The notes under the pieces: generated by a model
Databases searched by the model: none
Told to the model about the DNA's origin: nothing
The model's input: the letters and a program-made list of their open reading frames with translations, nothing else
Program-made: the position numbers and the translations under genes
In this document: in pieces, positions 1-9,625 of the stretch
Numbering within the stretch: the first letter of the stretch is position 1
Layout: each line of letters begins with the position of its first letter
NCBI GenBank assembly: GCA_018402365.1
Contig: JAGYJD010000004.1
Coordinates: forward strand, 1 to 64,000
DNA: 64,000 bases
DNA from: Candidatus Nanopelagicales bacterium
GTDB taxonomy: Bacteria > Actinomycetota > Actinomycetes > S36-B12 > UBA5976
Reading direction: 5' to 3'

Positions 1-2
1 TA

Positions 3-1397
3 ACTCATGATTCATCGCAAGTACAGGTGGGTGATTTATTTGTAGCACTTAGCGGCAAGTCAAAACACGGGGCAGATTTTGCGGCAAGTGCGATCGGTGC
101 AGGGGCTGTAGCAATCCTGACCGACGGTGTCGGAAGAACTATCTTGCGTGATGAAAGCAGAGTGCCGATATTAACTTTAGAAAATTTGCGATCTCATTTA
201 GGTTCTATAGCCGCAAAAATTTATGGGCATCCTTCTAAAAAACTTAAAGTATTTGCAGTTACAGGTACGAATGGAAAAACCACTACCAGTTGGTTACTCC
301 AGCGCGGCCTCTTAGCCGCAGGCATTCCTACTGCACTTTTTGGTACTGCTGGAATAAAAATCGGAGAAATAGAGATTGCTTCAGAGCGAACCACTCCAGA
401 GGCACCACAGTTGCAAGCCATGTTAGCTTTGGCAGTCGAGCAAGGAATTTCTGCGGTAGTTATGGAAGTTTCGAGCATTGCGCTAGCAATGAATCGGGTA
501 GAGGGAATTTGGTTTGAGTCGGTAGGGTTTACAAACTTAAGCCAAGACCATTTAGATTTTCACGGATCAATGGATGAGTATTTCAAAGTCAAGCAATTGC
601 TGTTTAGTAAAAAGTACAGCGACTTTGCCGTAATTTGTTTGAACGACGAATGGGGCCAACGACTTGCGGCAGAATGTGAAATTACAAAAAGTACTGTAGG
701 CACTGCCGAGTATGCAAATTGGAGACTGCATGACATTAGCCCAGCTTTGGGTCATGTTGATTTTAATTTAATTCCGCCTCATAAAAGTAAAATTGAAGTT
801 AAATTGGAATTTGCGGGAGCATTTAATGCCTTTAACGCGGCTTTAGCTATCGCCATGACCAGTCAACTTTCGATATCGCGAGAATTATTTTTGCAAGGCC
901 TTCGAAGCGCTCACGTCCCAGGAAGAATGGAGCCAATCTTGGTACCGGGAATGGCATTTGGTGTGGTGGATTATGCCCACACTCCAGCTGCCATCGAAGT
1001 CGTAATTGAAACGCTACGCACACAAACTCACGGAAAAGTTTTTGCTGTAATTGGGGCGGGCGGCAATCGAGACAGTAGCAAGCGCGCTTTGATGGGTGAA
1101 GCGGTGAGTAAAGCAGATCTGATAGTTGTAACTGATGACAATCCAAGAGATGAAGATCCAGCTTCAATACGTAAAGCCATTCTCAGTGGAATCGTTGACA
1201 AATCGAAAGCAGTTGAAGTTGCAGATAGAGCAGAAGCCATTCAATACGCAGTTTCTAAAAGCACTGAAGCTGACACTATTGTAATTTTGGGCAAGGGTCA
1301 TGAGACTTATCAAGAAGTAAAGGGTGAGCAGTTAGCTTTTTCAGATAGCGAAGTACTCAAAACTGCCTTGACTAAGGGAGTTTGGGCAAATGATTAA
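3..1397 (+). CDS. murE: UDP-MurNAc-tripeptide synthetase MurE (5' partial)
   Basis: Cytoplasmic ATP-dependent ligase adding meso-diaminopimelate to UDP-MurNAc-L-Ala-D-Glu. The frame is open from base 3 to the window edge. The residues before the GTG at 27 (DSSQVQVGDLFVAL) match the conserved MurE N-terminus, so the gene starts outside the window and GTG 27 is internal. Counted from GTG 27, the Mur-ligase P-loop TGTNGKTTT is at 79-87, VKQLLF holds the lysine that is usually carbamylated, and DNPRDEDP begins at 371. DNPR is the family signature for meso-DAP selection, so the wall is inferred to be DAP-type. murF overlaps its end by 8 bases. Product is certain; the true start is not visible. Confidence 0.96.
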   Translation, partial: THDSSQVQVGDLFVALSGKSKHGADFAASAIGAGAVAILTDGVGRTILRDESRVPILTLENLRSHLGSIAAKIYGHPSKKLKVFAVTGTNGKTTTSWLLQRGLLAAGIPTALFGTAGIKIGEIEIASERTTPEAPQLQAMLALAVEQGISAVVMEVSSIALAMNRVEGIWFESVGFTNLSQDHLDFHGSMDEYFKVKQLLFSKKYSDFAVICLNDEWGQRLAAECEITKSTVGTAEYANWRLHDISPALGHVDFNLIPPHKSKIEVKLEFAGAFNAFNAALAIAMTSQLSISRELFLQGLRSAHVPGRMEPILVPGMAFGVVDYAHTPAAIEVVIETLRTQTHGKVFAVIGAGGNRDSSKRALMGEAVSKADLIVVTDDNPRDEDPASIRKAILSGIVDKSKAVEVADRAEAIQYAVSKSTEADTIVILGKGHETYQEVKGEQLAFSDSEVLKTALTKGVWAND

Positions 1398-2811
1398 ACT
1401 TAGTCTTGAAAAAATTGCTGAGATAGTAAACGGCAAACTGGTAAATTCTTCAGCTTCTAAAACTATCGCCGCTGTCGCGATTGATTCCAACAAAGTAACG
1501 CCAGGAGCTTTGTTTGTGGCAATCGAAGGAGCTCGACAGGATGGTCATACTTTTATAGAAGAAGCTTTTGCTAATGGGGCAATAGTTGCCTTAGTTTCGA
1601 AACCAATTGCAGACTTTCCTCACATACTTGTAACAGAGAAGTCGCAAGCACCTGAAGATTTTTCACAGCCCACAATCTGGGCATTAGCAAAATTAGCAAA
1701 ATATGTTCATCAGAATTTGCCCCAGTTAATTACCGTGGCTATCACTGGATCTAGCGGAAAAACTACTACTAAAGATTTGGTGCTTCAATTAGGTGACTTA
1801 CTAGGCAGCACAATAGCAACAAAGGGGAGTGCCAATAATGAGATTGGAATGCCACTTACGGTGCTGGAATGCAACGATGACACTCGATTACTAGTTTTAG
1901 AAATGGGAGCTCGTCATAGCGGAAATATTGCATACCTTACAAATATTGCTAAACCCAACTTTTCAATTATTACACACATCGGAACAGCACACTTAGAGAT
2001 ATTTGGTTCTCAAGAGAATATTATTAACACTAAGGCTGAAATTATAGAAAATTTATCTGCCTCAGATTGGGCCATAATAAATTTAGATGACAATAACTCT
2101 AAGAAAGTGATCAACAAAACGCTAGCTAGCTTAGCAACTTTTGCAGTTGATAATGACGCTGACTTAATTGCAAAAAGTATTAGCACAAACGATCAGGGCA
2201 ACCCTAAATTTGAATTAGAGTTCAAAGGTCAGTCTTTCGAGGTAAAACTTAATTTAGTTGGCAATCACAATGTTTACAATGCAATGGCAGCTGCCTTGCC
2301 ATTTTTGTTAAGTGGGGTAAGTCTTGAAAAGGTAGCAGCGAGATTGAATTCATCTAAAGCTTTGAGTAAGTGGAGAATGGAATCAACCCAACTTAAGAAT
2401 AATATTCTCTTAATAAATGATGCTTACAACGCAAATTTAGAATCGATGAGCGCAGCCTTGCAAGCACTAGCTCAAATCGGAAATCAACGAAGAAAAATAG
2501 CAATCTTGGGGGAAATGAAAGAATTAGGTGAGAAGAGTCAATCCTTTCATTTTGCGATCGGAGAATTAACTGCAAAAATGAAAATTGACCACCTATTGGT
2601 CGTAGGTGGGGGCGCGCAGCAGATTATTGAAGGTGCGCGAGCAGATGAATCTTGGTCAGGGGAGGCAACGCTACATGAAAATAACCAGACTTTATTCAAT
2701 CATGCGAAAGAATTGCTTAGTGAAAACGACGTGGTTTTAATTAAAGCATCTCGCTCGGTGGGGCTAGAAGTTGTGGCAAAAGAACTTATCGAAATTAAAG
2801 GTGAGGCATGA
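1390..2811 (+). CDS. murF: UDP-MurNAc-tripeptide--D-Ala-D-Ala ligase MurF
   Basis: Adds D-Ala-D-Ala to UDP-MurNAc-tripeptide, the last cytoplasmic step before lipid I. The 473 residues are normal for MurF. An N-terminal Mur-ligase domain (VAIDSNKVTPGALFVAIEG, about 29-47) precedes the central ATP-binding domain with TGSSGKTTT at 119-127 and the NDAYNANLESM motif typical of MurF. The SSGKTTT form of the P-loop distinguishes it from MurE (TNGKTTT). The ATG lies inside the end of murE (8-base overlap) and its stop overlaps mraY by 4 bases, so translation is probably coupled through the cluster. Confidence 0.96.
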   Translation: MIKLSLEKIAEIVNGKLVNSSASKTIAAVAIDSNKVTPGALFVAIEGARQDGHTFIEEAFANGAIVALVSKPIADFPHILVTEKSQAPEDFSQPTIWALAKLAKYVHQNLPQLITVAITGSSGKTTTKDLVLQLGDLLGSTIATKGSANNEIGMPLTVLECNDDTRLLVLEMGARHSGNIAYLTNIAKPNFSIITHIGTAHLEIFGSQENIINTKAEIIENLSASDWAIINLDDNNSKKVINKTLASLATFAVDNDADLIAKSISTNDQGNPKFELEFKGQSFEVKLNLVGNHNVYNAMAAALPFLLSGVSLEKVAARLNSSKALSKWRMESTQLKNNILLINDAYNANLESMSAALQALAQIGNQRRKIAILGEMKELGEKSQSFHFAIGELTAKMKIDHLLVVGGGAQQIIEGARADESWSGEATLHENNQTLFNHAKELLSENDVVLIKASRSVGLEVVAKELIEIKGEA

Positions 2812-3878
2812 GATTAATTATTCTGGCTGGGGTACTGGGAATGGTCTTCACTTTATTTTTTACTCCAATTTTAATCAAGGCTTTACAGCGTCGCGGCAGA
2901 ACTCAAGCAATTCGGATTAGTGAAAACGGAATCAATTACCCAGAACACCAAAACAAAATAGGAACACCTTCGATGGGTGGAGTGGCAATTTTGGGTGGAA
3001 CAGTCGTGGGTTATGCCGCAGCACATCTTTATGTAATGCGACCACCCTCTTATTCGGTGATGTTGGCCTTTCTCTTAATGGGTGGCCTGGCGCTGGTGGG
3101 ATTTTTAGATGACTACTTGAAAATCTATAAGCAAAATAGCAGGGGTATACGCGCTCGTACCAAACTTTTAGGACAAGCGGTAGTGGCGGTTTTATTTGGT
3201 TACGCGGCCATAAATGGTGAAAATGCAAATGGATTTACTCCAGCTAGCACTTCTATAAGTTTTGTGCGAGACACATTAATCGTTTTGCCAATAGGGTTAT
3301 TTTTAGTCTGGGTTTGGTTTTTAGTTACCTCCATGACCAATGCGGTAAACCTGACTGACGGGTTAGATGGCCTGGCAGCGGGAGCCTCAATTTTAACTTT
3401 TGCCGGTTATGTTTTAATCTCTGTTTTTCAATTTAATCAAAGTTGCGCAGTTGAGGCAACTGCTTTCTGTTATACAGTGCGAGATCCACTAGATCTGGCG
3501 GTCTTTGCCGCCGCAATTGGGGGATCACTAATTGGATTTCTTTGGTGGAACACCAGCCCAGCAAAAATTTTTATGGGAGACACTGGCTCACTCGCGTTAG
3601 GTGGAGCGATTGCTGCTTTAGCAATTTTTACTAAAACTCAACTTTTAATGGCGCTAATGGGCGGTTTGTTTTTAATAATTACTGTTTCGGTGGTGATGCA
3701 GGTTTCTGCTTTTAAATTGACGGGTCGAAGAGTCTTGAAAATGGCACCTCTACACCACCATTTTGAGATGTCGGGCTGGCCTGAAATTCAAATAGTCGTG
3801 AGATTTTGGGTTATTCAAGGAATTATGTTGGCAAGTGCGCTAGCAATTTTTTATGCAGAATGGGTCAGGTTTATCTAG
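2808..3878 (+). CDS. mraY: Phospho-MurNAc-pentapeptide transferase MraY
   Basis: Polytopic inner-membrane enzyme that transfers phospho-MurNAc-pentapeptide to undecaprenyl phosphate, forming lipid I. All family signatures are present: MGGVAI (about 56-61), the Asp pair in LDDYLK (101-105), NLTDGLDGLA (181-190), FMGDTGS (255-261) and the histidine cluster PLHHHFE (314-320). Length is 356 residues, usual for the family, with about ten hydrophobic segments. Joined to murF by an ATGA overlap. Its stop overlaps or abuts the murD start (TAGTGATG). Confidence 0.97.
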   Translation: MRLIILAGVLGMVFTLFFTPILIKALQRRGRTQAIRISENGINYPEHQNKIGTPSMGGVAILGGTVVGYAAAHLYVMRPPSYSVMLAFLLMGGLALVGFLDDYLKIYKQNSRGIRARTKLLGQAVVAVLFGYAAINGENANGFTPASTSISFVRDTLIVLPIGLFLVWVWFLVTSMTNAVNLTDGLDGLAAGASILTFAGYVLISVFQFNQSCAVEATAFCYTVRDPLDLAVFAAAIGGSLIGFLWWNTSPAKIFMGDTGSLALGGAIAALAIFTKTQLLMALMGGLFLIITVSVVMQVSAFKLTGRRVLKMAPLHHHFEMSGWPEIQIVVRFWVIQGIMLASALAIFYAEWVRFI

Positions 3879-3880
3879 TG

Positions 3881-5293
3881 ATGACGCGTAATACAGATTT
3901 TGCAGAAAAAAACGTGGTAGTCGCCGGTTTAGGTATTGCGGGATTTGCGGCAGCAGATGCTTTAGCTGATTTAGGTGCAAATGTAACAGTTTATGATGAA
4001 ACTTCGAATGAGAACATGAACGAGCGGGCACAAATATTAGATGTGCTCGGTGTGAAAGTATTTTTAAATTGGAAAAATGATTTACCCACTAATCTCGATC
4101 TGGTAGTGGCTTCCCCTGGCCTAGCACCAAGCCACCCTTGGTTTAAGGCCGCGCAAGCCAAAGAGATTCCGATTTATGGGGAGCTGGAGCTGGCTTGGCG
4201 GCTGCGTCCACTGGAGAACCCGGCTCCTTGGTTATGTGTGACGGGCACAAATGGAAAAACCACCACCACTTTAATGCTGGCAAGTATTTTGAAAGCTAGT
4301 GGTTTAAAAGTGGAGGCGGTTGGAAACATAGGTGACTCAATTGTGAGTGCAGTAATGAACCCTACGCCTGCTCAAGTTTTGGCGGTAGAAGTTGGCGCAC
4401 CACAGCTTCCTTTCACTTATTCAATGTCACCGGAATCTGCAGTGGTTTTAAATCTGGCACAGGACCATGTTGATTTTTTTGGAAGTTTTGAAAATTATCG
4501 AAACGCGAAGGCGAGGGTTTATCACCAAACTAAAAATTCTTGTATATACAACGTGCAAGATCTTGAGACAGAAAAGATGGTGGCAGCAGCAGACGTGGTT
4601 GAAGGCGCTCGTGCAATTGGCTTTACGCTCTCAGTTCCGAGCCCTTCGATGCTGGGTGTGATTGATGATTGCCTAGTAGATAGGGCATTTATAGAAAACC
4701 GGAGTGATTACGCGCAAGAACTTGCAACCTTTGATGACATAAAGCCTTTTGCACCACACAATGTCGCCAACGCGCTAGCCGCCGCTGCGCTCGCCCGGTC
4801 CATTGAAGTAGCTCCGGCCTTTGTGAAGCAAGGGTTAAGAGAATTTGAGCCAGCGCCTCATCGAATATCTTTGGTGCGAGAGCACAACGGTGTTTCATTT
4901 ATTGACGATTCAAAAGCCACTAATACTCACGCGGCTGACACATCATTGAACGCTTATCAAAGTGTGATTTGGATTGCTGGGGGATTAGCAAAAGGTCAAG
5001 ACTTTTCTGAATTAATTATCAGGCATTCGCAAAAGATAAAGGCAGTAGTACTTTTGGGTAAAGATAGAAATCTAATAAGGTCTGCCTTTCAAAAGATCGC
5101 CCCCCAAACACCAATTTATGAGATTTCAGAAACTAATGAAACTGCAATGAGGCAAGTGGTAGATATCGCAGCTGATGTGGCACAAAAAGGCGATGTAGTT
5201 TTATTAGCTCCTGGTTGCGCTTCATGGGATATGTTTAAAGACTACAAAGCGCGCGGCCAAGCTTTTGAGCAGGCGGTACAAAATTTAAAATGA
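3881..5293 (+). CDS. murD: UDP-MurNAc-L-alanine--D-glutamate ligase MurD
   Basis: Adds D-Glu to UDP-MurNAc-L-Ala. The N-terminal nucleotide-sugar domain begins VVVAGLGIAGFAAADAL. The ATP P-loop TGTNGKTTTT is at 121-130, and the C-terminal domain has the MurD motif DDSKATNTHAA. I place the start at ATG 3881; GTG 3878, in frame and sharing a base with the mraY stop, is equally possible. The open frame extends to 3806 inside mraY, but those extra residues resemble no MurD N-terminus and were rejected. About 470 residues, usual length. ftsW overlaps its end by 4 bases. Confidence 0.95.
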   Translation: MTRNTDFAEKNVVVAGLGIAGFAAADALADLGANVTVYDETSNENMNERAQILDVLGVKVFLNWKNDLPTNLDLVVASPGLAPSHPWFKAAQAKEIPIYGELELAWRLRPLENPAPWLCVTGTNGKTTTTLMLASILKASGLKVEAVGNIGDSIVSAVMNPTPAQVLAVEVGAPQLPFTYSMSPESAVVLNLAQDHVDFFGSFENYRNAKARVYHQTKNSCIYNVQDLETEKMVAAADVVEGARAIGFTLSVPSPSMLGVIDDCLVDRAFIENRSDYAQELATFDDIKPFAPHNVANALAAAALARSIEVAPAFVKQGLREFEPAPHRISLVREHNGVSFIDDSKATNTHAADTSLNAYQSVIWIAGGLAKGQDFSELIIRHSQKIKAVVLLGKDRNLIRSAFQKIAPQTPIYEISETNETAMRQVVDIAADVAQKGDVVLLAPGCASWDMFKDYKARGQAFEQAVQNLK

Positions 5294-6453
5294 CTAAGAC
5301 TAAAAAAACCGTAAAAGCACAAAATATATTTTATGCAATTTTAATCTCAACTCTGAGTCTTTTAGTATTGGGCTTGGTGATGGTACTGTCCGCATCTACT
5401 CAAATTTCATTTTTACAAACTGGCAATCAATACGATATTGCCTTGCGTCAATTACTTTTTTCTGGTGTGGGCATAATTCTAATGCTAACTATCTCTAGAT
5501 TGCCACTAACCTTTTTTTATAAATGGGCAAATGTTGCCATTGGATTAGCGTTTGTCTTGCTAGTGATGGTATTGATTCCAAGCATTGGTATTTCAGTTTC
5601 TGGTCAAAGAAATTGGATTGAAATATTTGGGCCGTTTCGTTTACAACCCAGTGAATATGCAAAGTTAGCACTAGTAATTTGGGGAGCTTGGGTCTTGAGT
5701 AAAAAGGTTGAAAAGAAAGAACTAACTTGGAAAGAGCTATTGACCCCTGTTTATTGGGTTGGTTTAGTAATCACGGCGCTAGTGGTTGCCCAAGGGGATG
5801 TGGGAACAGCTTTAATTATCTTGCCAATCGTGCTAGCAATTTATTACTCGGCGGGCGCACCCTTGATCTTTAATTTTGTTAACGCCTTACTTGGTGTCTT
5901 AGCAATCATGGTTCTAACAATCCAAGCTCCTTATCGGATGCAACGTTGGATCTCTTGGCTTGATCCCGAAGCTGACCCGGAAGGTGCGGGCTGGCAAATC
6001 ATTCAAGGCCAGTACGCCTTAGCTGAGGGTGGAATTTTCGGCTTAGGTTTGGGTGCTTCTAAACAAAAATGGGGATGGCTTCCGGCGGCACACACTGATT
6101 TTATTTACGCAGTAATTGGTGAAGAGTTGGGTCTAGTAGGTACTTTTTTTGTTCTGTTTCTGTTTGCAATTTTAATTATTTCTATTATTACTTTAGCGAG
6201 ACGCACAAAAAATAATTTTACGCGCATTTTTGCTTTTGGCGTTGCGGGTTGGATTTTGATTCAAACTTTAATTAATTTAGGTGGAGTATTAGGATTGCTG
6301 CCAATTACTGGAGTACCGCTACCTTTAATTTCTTATGGAGGCTCGTCTTTAGTATTTATCCTGGTGGCACTTGGGGTTTTGTTAGCTTGCATTCGACATG
6401 AGCCGGGAATGAAAAGTAGAAAAGTAAACTCCAAGATGGCGAGTAGGGCATGA
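5290..6453 (+). CDS. ftsW: Septal peptidoglycan glycosyltransferase FtsW (SEDS family)
   Basis: SEDS-family membrane glycosyltransferase that polymerises lipid II at the septum with its partner class B PBP. The 387 residues carry about ten membrane segments, the N-terminal LVMVLSAST-type helix, and the family signature GVPLPLISYGGSSL at 341-354. Its position between murD and murG is the classical place of ftsW rather than rodA. ATGA overlaps with both neighbours. The short basic C-terminal tail has nothing recognisable. Confidence 0.95.
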   Translation: MTKTKKTVKAQNIFYAILISTLSLLVLGLVMVLSASTQISFLQTGNQYDIALRQLLFSGVGIILMLTISRLPLTFFYKWANVAIGLAFVLLVMVLIPSIGISVSGQRNWIEIFGPFRLQPSEYAKLALVIWGAWVLSKKVEKKELTWKELLTPVYWVGLVITALVVAQGDVGTALIILPIVLAIYYSAGAPLIFNFVNALLGVLAIMVLTIQAPYRMQRWISWLDPEADPEGAGWQIIQGQYALAEGGIFGLGLGASKQKWGWLPAAHTDFIYAVIGEELGLVGTFFVLFLFAILIISIITLARRTKNNFTRIFAFGVAGWILIQTLINLGGVLGLLPITGVPLPLISYGGSSLVFILVALGVLLACIRHEPGMKSRKVNSKMASRA

Positions 6454-7526
6454 GTGCTATCGCGTTAGCTGCAGGAGGTACCGCTGGTCATATCGAGCCA
6501 GCTTTAGCAACGGCGAGAGCCATAATGAAACAAAAGCCGGATGCAGAAATTTACTTAATCGGTACGCCTAAAGGGCTAGAATCAAAGTTGGTACCTAGCG
6601 CAGGATTTCGTTTAGAACTTGTTAATGCCAGTGCCTTTCCAAGAAGCTTTTCGTTGCAAACAATTCTGTTTCCATTAAAGTTTTTTACCTCACGCGCTCA
6701 GGCAATCAAAGTTTTAAAAGAGAATCAGACCGCCCTGGTAATTGGTTTTGGCGCCTATGTTTCATTTCCGGTATATCTAGCCGCTAAGAAATTAAAAATC
6801 CCGGTTATCATTCATGAAGGCAATGCCAAGCCGGGAATTGCTAATAAATTCTTTTATAAGCAGGCTAAATATGTTTTTCAATGCTTTGAAAATTCATTAC
6901 CGGGGGCTGAAACTATTGGAATGCCGTTGCGTGAGTCAATCTCAAATATTGCGCTAACCGACGCTCGCTTAGAAGGTTGCGAACTCTTTGGATTAGATCC
7001 AAAAAAACCTACAATTTTAGTATTTGGTGGCTCACAAGGTGCTTTAAAGATAAATAAGGCACTAACTGAAGTAATTGGCTTAATAACTGCTGCCGGATTT
7101 CAAGTGCTTCATGCGGTTGGCCCAAATAAACAAATAGAAAAAACTTTAGATATTTTTCCGGATTATTATCCGGTCTCTTATATAGATCGAATGGATTTAG
7201 CATATGCAGTTGCAGATTTAGTGGTGAGCCGGTCTGGTGCGATGACGGTCTCTGAAGTAACTGCCTTAGGAAAGGTGGCAATTTTTGTGCCTTTTCCGAG
7301 CGGAAACGGGGAACAAAGCGAAAATATTCGTGAACTCGTTGCCAGTGGTGCTGCTATCACTATTTCTGACGCTGAACTAACGGGCGAGAAACTCTTAGGA
7401 ACCGTACTTGACTTATTCAAATCGGACGAAAAACTAACCCAGCTATCTAAAGCCGCAACCAAGTTTGGTCGGCGTGACGCTGACCGAATATTGGCGAGGA
7501 AAGCACTAACCTTGTTAGATAAATAG
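6450..7526 (+). CDS. murG: UDP-GlcNAc:lipid I GlcNAc transferase MurG
   Basis: Peripheral membrane GT28 enzyme that turns lipid I into lipid II. The glycine-rich GGTAGH at 9-14 is the N-terminal MurG signature. HEGNAKPGIANK corresponds to the usual HExNxxxGxxNk acceptor-side loop, and the C-terminal donor domain has VFGGSQGA and SRSGAMTVSEVTALGK. The 358-residue length is normal. Its start overlaps ftsW by 4 bases and it is separated by 17 bases from murC. Confidence 0.96.
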   Translation: MSAIALAAGGTAGHIEPALATARAIMKQKPDAEIYLIGTPKGLESKLVPSAGFRLELVNASAFPRSFSLQTILFPLKFFTSRAQAIKVLKENQTALVIGFGAYVSFPVYLAAKKLKIPVIIHEGNAKPGIANKFFYKQAKYVFQCFENSLPGAETIGMPLRESISNIALTDARLEGCELFGLDPKKPTILVFGGSQGALKINKALTEVIGLITAAGFQVLHAVGPNKQIEKTLDIFPDYYPVSYIDRMDLAYAVADLVVSRSGAMTVSEVTALGKVAIFVPFPSGNGEQSENIRELVASGAAITISDAELTGEKLLGTVLDLFKSDEKLTQLSKAATKFGRRDADRILARKALTLLDK

Positions 7527-7543
7527 AAACAGAGGAGTTAATT

Positions 7544-8938
7544 GTGACGTCAAGTATTTCGCTTGACGATGTGCACATTCTAGGTTTGGGTGGAGCAGGA
7601 ATGAGCGGGATTGCCAGAATTTTGGTAGCCCAAGGTAAAAGTGTTAGCGGTTCAGACCTGAAAGAGTCTCGTCGATTAACAGCTTTAAGAAACTTAGGTA
7701 TTGAAGTTTTTCTCGGTCATAAAAAAGAAAATGTAAAACCAACTAAAACAATTATTGCTTCTACTGCAATTAAGTCAAGCAACATAGAAATTTTGGCAGC
7801 AACAGAGCTAGGTCTTAAAATTTATTCTCGAGCTGAAGCATTGAGTGCAATCACGAGAGATTTTAAATCTATCGCGGTTTCTGGTACCCACGGAAAAACC
7901 ACCACGACTTCTATGGTGACGGTCATGCTACAAGGTTGCGCTAAGGACCCCTCATTTGTTATTGGTAGCGAACTAGCCGAAACTGGAGCGAACGCTCACT
8001 TGGGAGATAGTGATTTATTTGTGGTGGAGTCGGATGAATCAGATGGCTCTTTTTTACATATGAGCCCGAGTGTGGCGGTAGTTACTAACGTGGAAGCAGA
8101 TCATCTTGATTATTGGAGAGAGTTTGAAAGATTAGAAAATGCTTTTTTAGAATTTGTTTTAAAAGTCAAAGACAAACAAGGATTTGCCGTAATTTGTGTA
8201 GACGATAAGGGTGGACGACTATTAGCTGAAAAGGTGCAAAAAAAAATAGAAATGATCACCTACGGTCAATCAAATTCCGATCTCCAGATCACGCAAGTCA
8301 CCCCAGGCCTACCGGGATTTGATTTTAAACTTAAATTTAAAGGTAAAGATTTGGGTGACTTCTCTCTGTCGGTTCCTGGTTTACATAATGTTTTAAACGC
8401 CACTGCGGCAGTGGCAGTAGGACTAGGTCTCGAGCTGGATTTAGACCTAATTAGAAATGCGCTTAAGGGTTTTACAGGAACGAGAAGAAGATTCGAATAT
8501 CGTGGCAGTGTTCGTGGAGTAAGGGTTTTTGATGACTACGCCCATCACCCCACCGAAATTACCGCCACTTTAAAGGCGGCTAGGGATGTTGTAGAAAACG
8601 GCAAGCTGATAGTTGCTTTTCAAGCCCATCATTACTACCGGACAGCATTGTTCAACAAAGAATTTGGTGAGTCTTTAGGGTTGGCAGATATTGCAATTGT
8701 GTTAGAGGTCTTTGCACCTGGTGAAGAACCAATCCCGGGTGCCAGTGGACAAACTATGGCCTCCTTTGTTCCGTTACCCAAAGACCAAGTTGTATTTGAG
8801 CCATCTTGGTCACGCGTAGCCTCACGATTGGTGGAAAGAGCAGAACCCGGTGACATCATCATGACTTTGGGGGCCGGGGACATTGGGATGTTAGGCGAAG
8901 AAGTCTTGAATTTATTGCAACAAAAATTTAATGGATAA
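7544..8938 (+). CDS. murC: UDP-MurNAc--L-alanine ligase MurC
   Basis: Commits UDP-MurNAc to pentapeptide synthesis by adding L-Ala. The N-terminal Rossmann segment HILGLGGAGMSGIARIL is at about 11-27, the P-loop SGTHGKTTT at 113-121, and the C-terminal motif DDYAHHPTEI is specific for MurC. GTG start at 7544 behind a good ribosome binding site (AGAGGAG at 7531-7537, 6-base spacer). This is one of the few genes in the cluster with its own clear site rather than an overlap. 464 residues, normal. Confidence 0.96.
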   Translation: MTSSISLDDVHILGLGGAGMSGIARILVAQGKSVSGSDLKESRRLTALRNLGIEVFLGHKKENVKPTKTIIASTAIKSSNIEILAATELGLKIYSRAEALSAITRDFKSIAVSGTHGKTTTTSMVTVMLQGCAKDPSFVIGSELAETGANAHLGDSDLFVVESDESDGSFLHMSPSVAVVTNVEADHLDYWREFERLENAFLEFVLKVKDKQGFAVICVDDKGGRLLAEKVQKKIEMITYGQSNSDLQITQVTPGLPGFDFKLKFKGKDLGDFSLSVPGLHNVLNATAAVAVGLGLELDLDLIRNALKGFTGTRRRFEYRGSVRGVRVFDDYAHHPTEITATLKAARDVVENGKLIVAFQAHHYYRTALFNKEFGESLGLADIAIVLEVFAPGEEPIPGASGQTMASFVPLPKDQVVFEPSWSRVASRLVERAEPGDIIMTLGAGDIGMLGEEVLNLLQQKFNG

Positions 8939-8950
8939 AAAGAGGATTCT

Positions 8951-9625
8951 TTGATTACCGGCAGGGCTAAAAAGTTACTCTTTATATTTTTTATAATTTT
9001 AGTTTTTACTGGGATTGGAATTTATTTAGCATACTTCTCAAGTTGGTTGCTGATAAGAAATGTTACCGTGACAGGGATTGAGCGGCTTTCGCAAGATGAG
9101 GTCAGATCCGTAGCGCAAATTAAGCTAGAGAGCCCTATGGTCGACTTAAATTCTGAAGAGATCATTTCGCGAATTAGGCAAATCGATACTGTGTTGAATG
9201 TTGAAGTTCGCAAAGGCTGGCCCGATAGCGTCGTAATAGCGATAGAAGAGCGAGTGCCAATCGCACTGACAGATTTAGCTGATGGTAGATATCTTGTTGA
9301 TGAAACTGGAAAAGCCTTTCGTCGAGCGGGTCCAGACGATGTACATCTATTTGTTTTTGCCCCTAACGAAACGGCTCGCGGATTGGCAGCACGAGTTTCA
9401 CGGGAGATGCCGGATTGGCTAGTGGGAGATATCAATCGCATCGAAAGTTTTGATGCAAAAAGAGCGACTGTGATCCTAAACTCGGGTAGAAGAATCCTCT
9501 GGGGGGACGAATTTAAATCCCAAGATAAAACTGCAGTGCTGCTGGTACTACTAAGAACCAATGAGGGGGATATAGATATCTCGACGGTGGAAGTACCAGT
9601 GTTAAAGGTGCCGGTCGCAGACTAA
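8951..9625 (+). CDS. ftsQ: Cell division protein FtsQ/DivIB
   Basis: Bitopic divisome protein that links early and late division proteins. A short cytoplasmic tail precedes one membrane segment (about residues 8-29). A POTRA-type domain follows (RNVTVTGIERLSQDEV onward), then an FtsQ beta domain with VRKGWPDSVVIAIEERVP. TTG start at 8951 close behind AGAGGA (8941-8946). The last gene of the first wall block: its stop overlaps the stop of the opposite-strand aldehyde dehydrogenase. In most actinobacteria ftsZ follows directly; here it lies 7.3 kb away. Confidence 0.92.
   Translation: MITGRAKKLLFIFFIILVFTGIGIYLAYFSSWLLIRNVTVTGIERLSQDEVRSVAQIKLESPMVDLNSEEIISRIRQIDTVLNVEVRKGWPDSVVIAIEERVPIALTDLADGRYLVDETGKAFRRAGPDDVHLFVFAPNETARGLAARVSREMPDWLVGDINRIESFDAKRATVILNSGRRILWGDEFKSQDKTAVLLVLLRTNEGDIDISTVEVPVLKVPVAD

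Noticed and set aside
3806-3880. N-terminal extension of murD inside mraY
   Set aside because: The extra residues are the out-of-frame reading of mraY; MurD begins naturally at 3878/3881.
9022-9561. Long minus-strand open frame of 179 codons inside ftsQ
   Set aside because: Shadow of ftsQ: no domain resemblance, low-complexity Ser/Thr-rich translation, no ribosome site.
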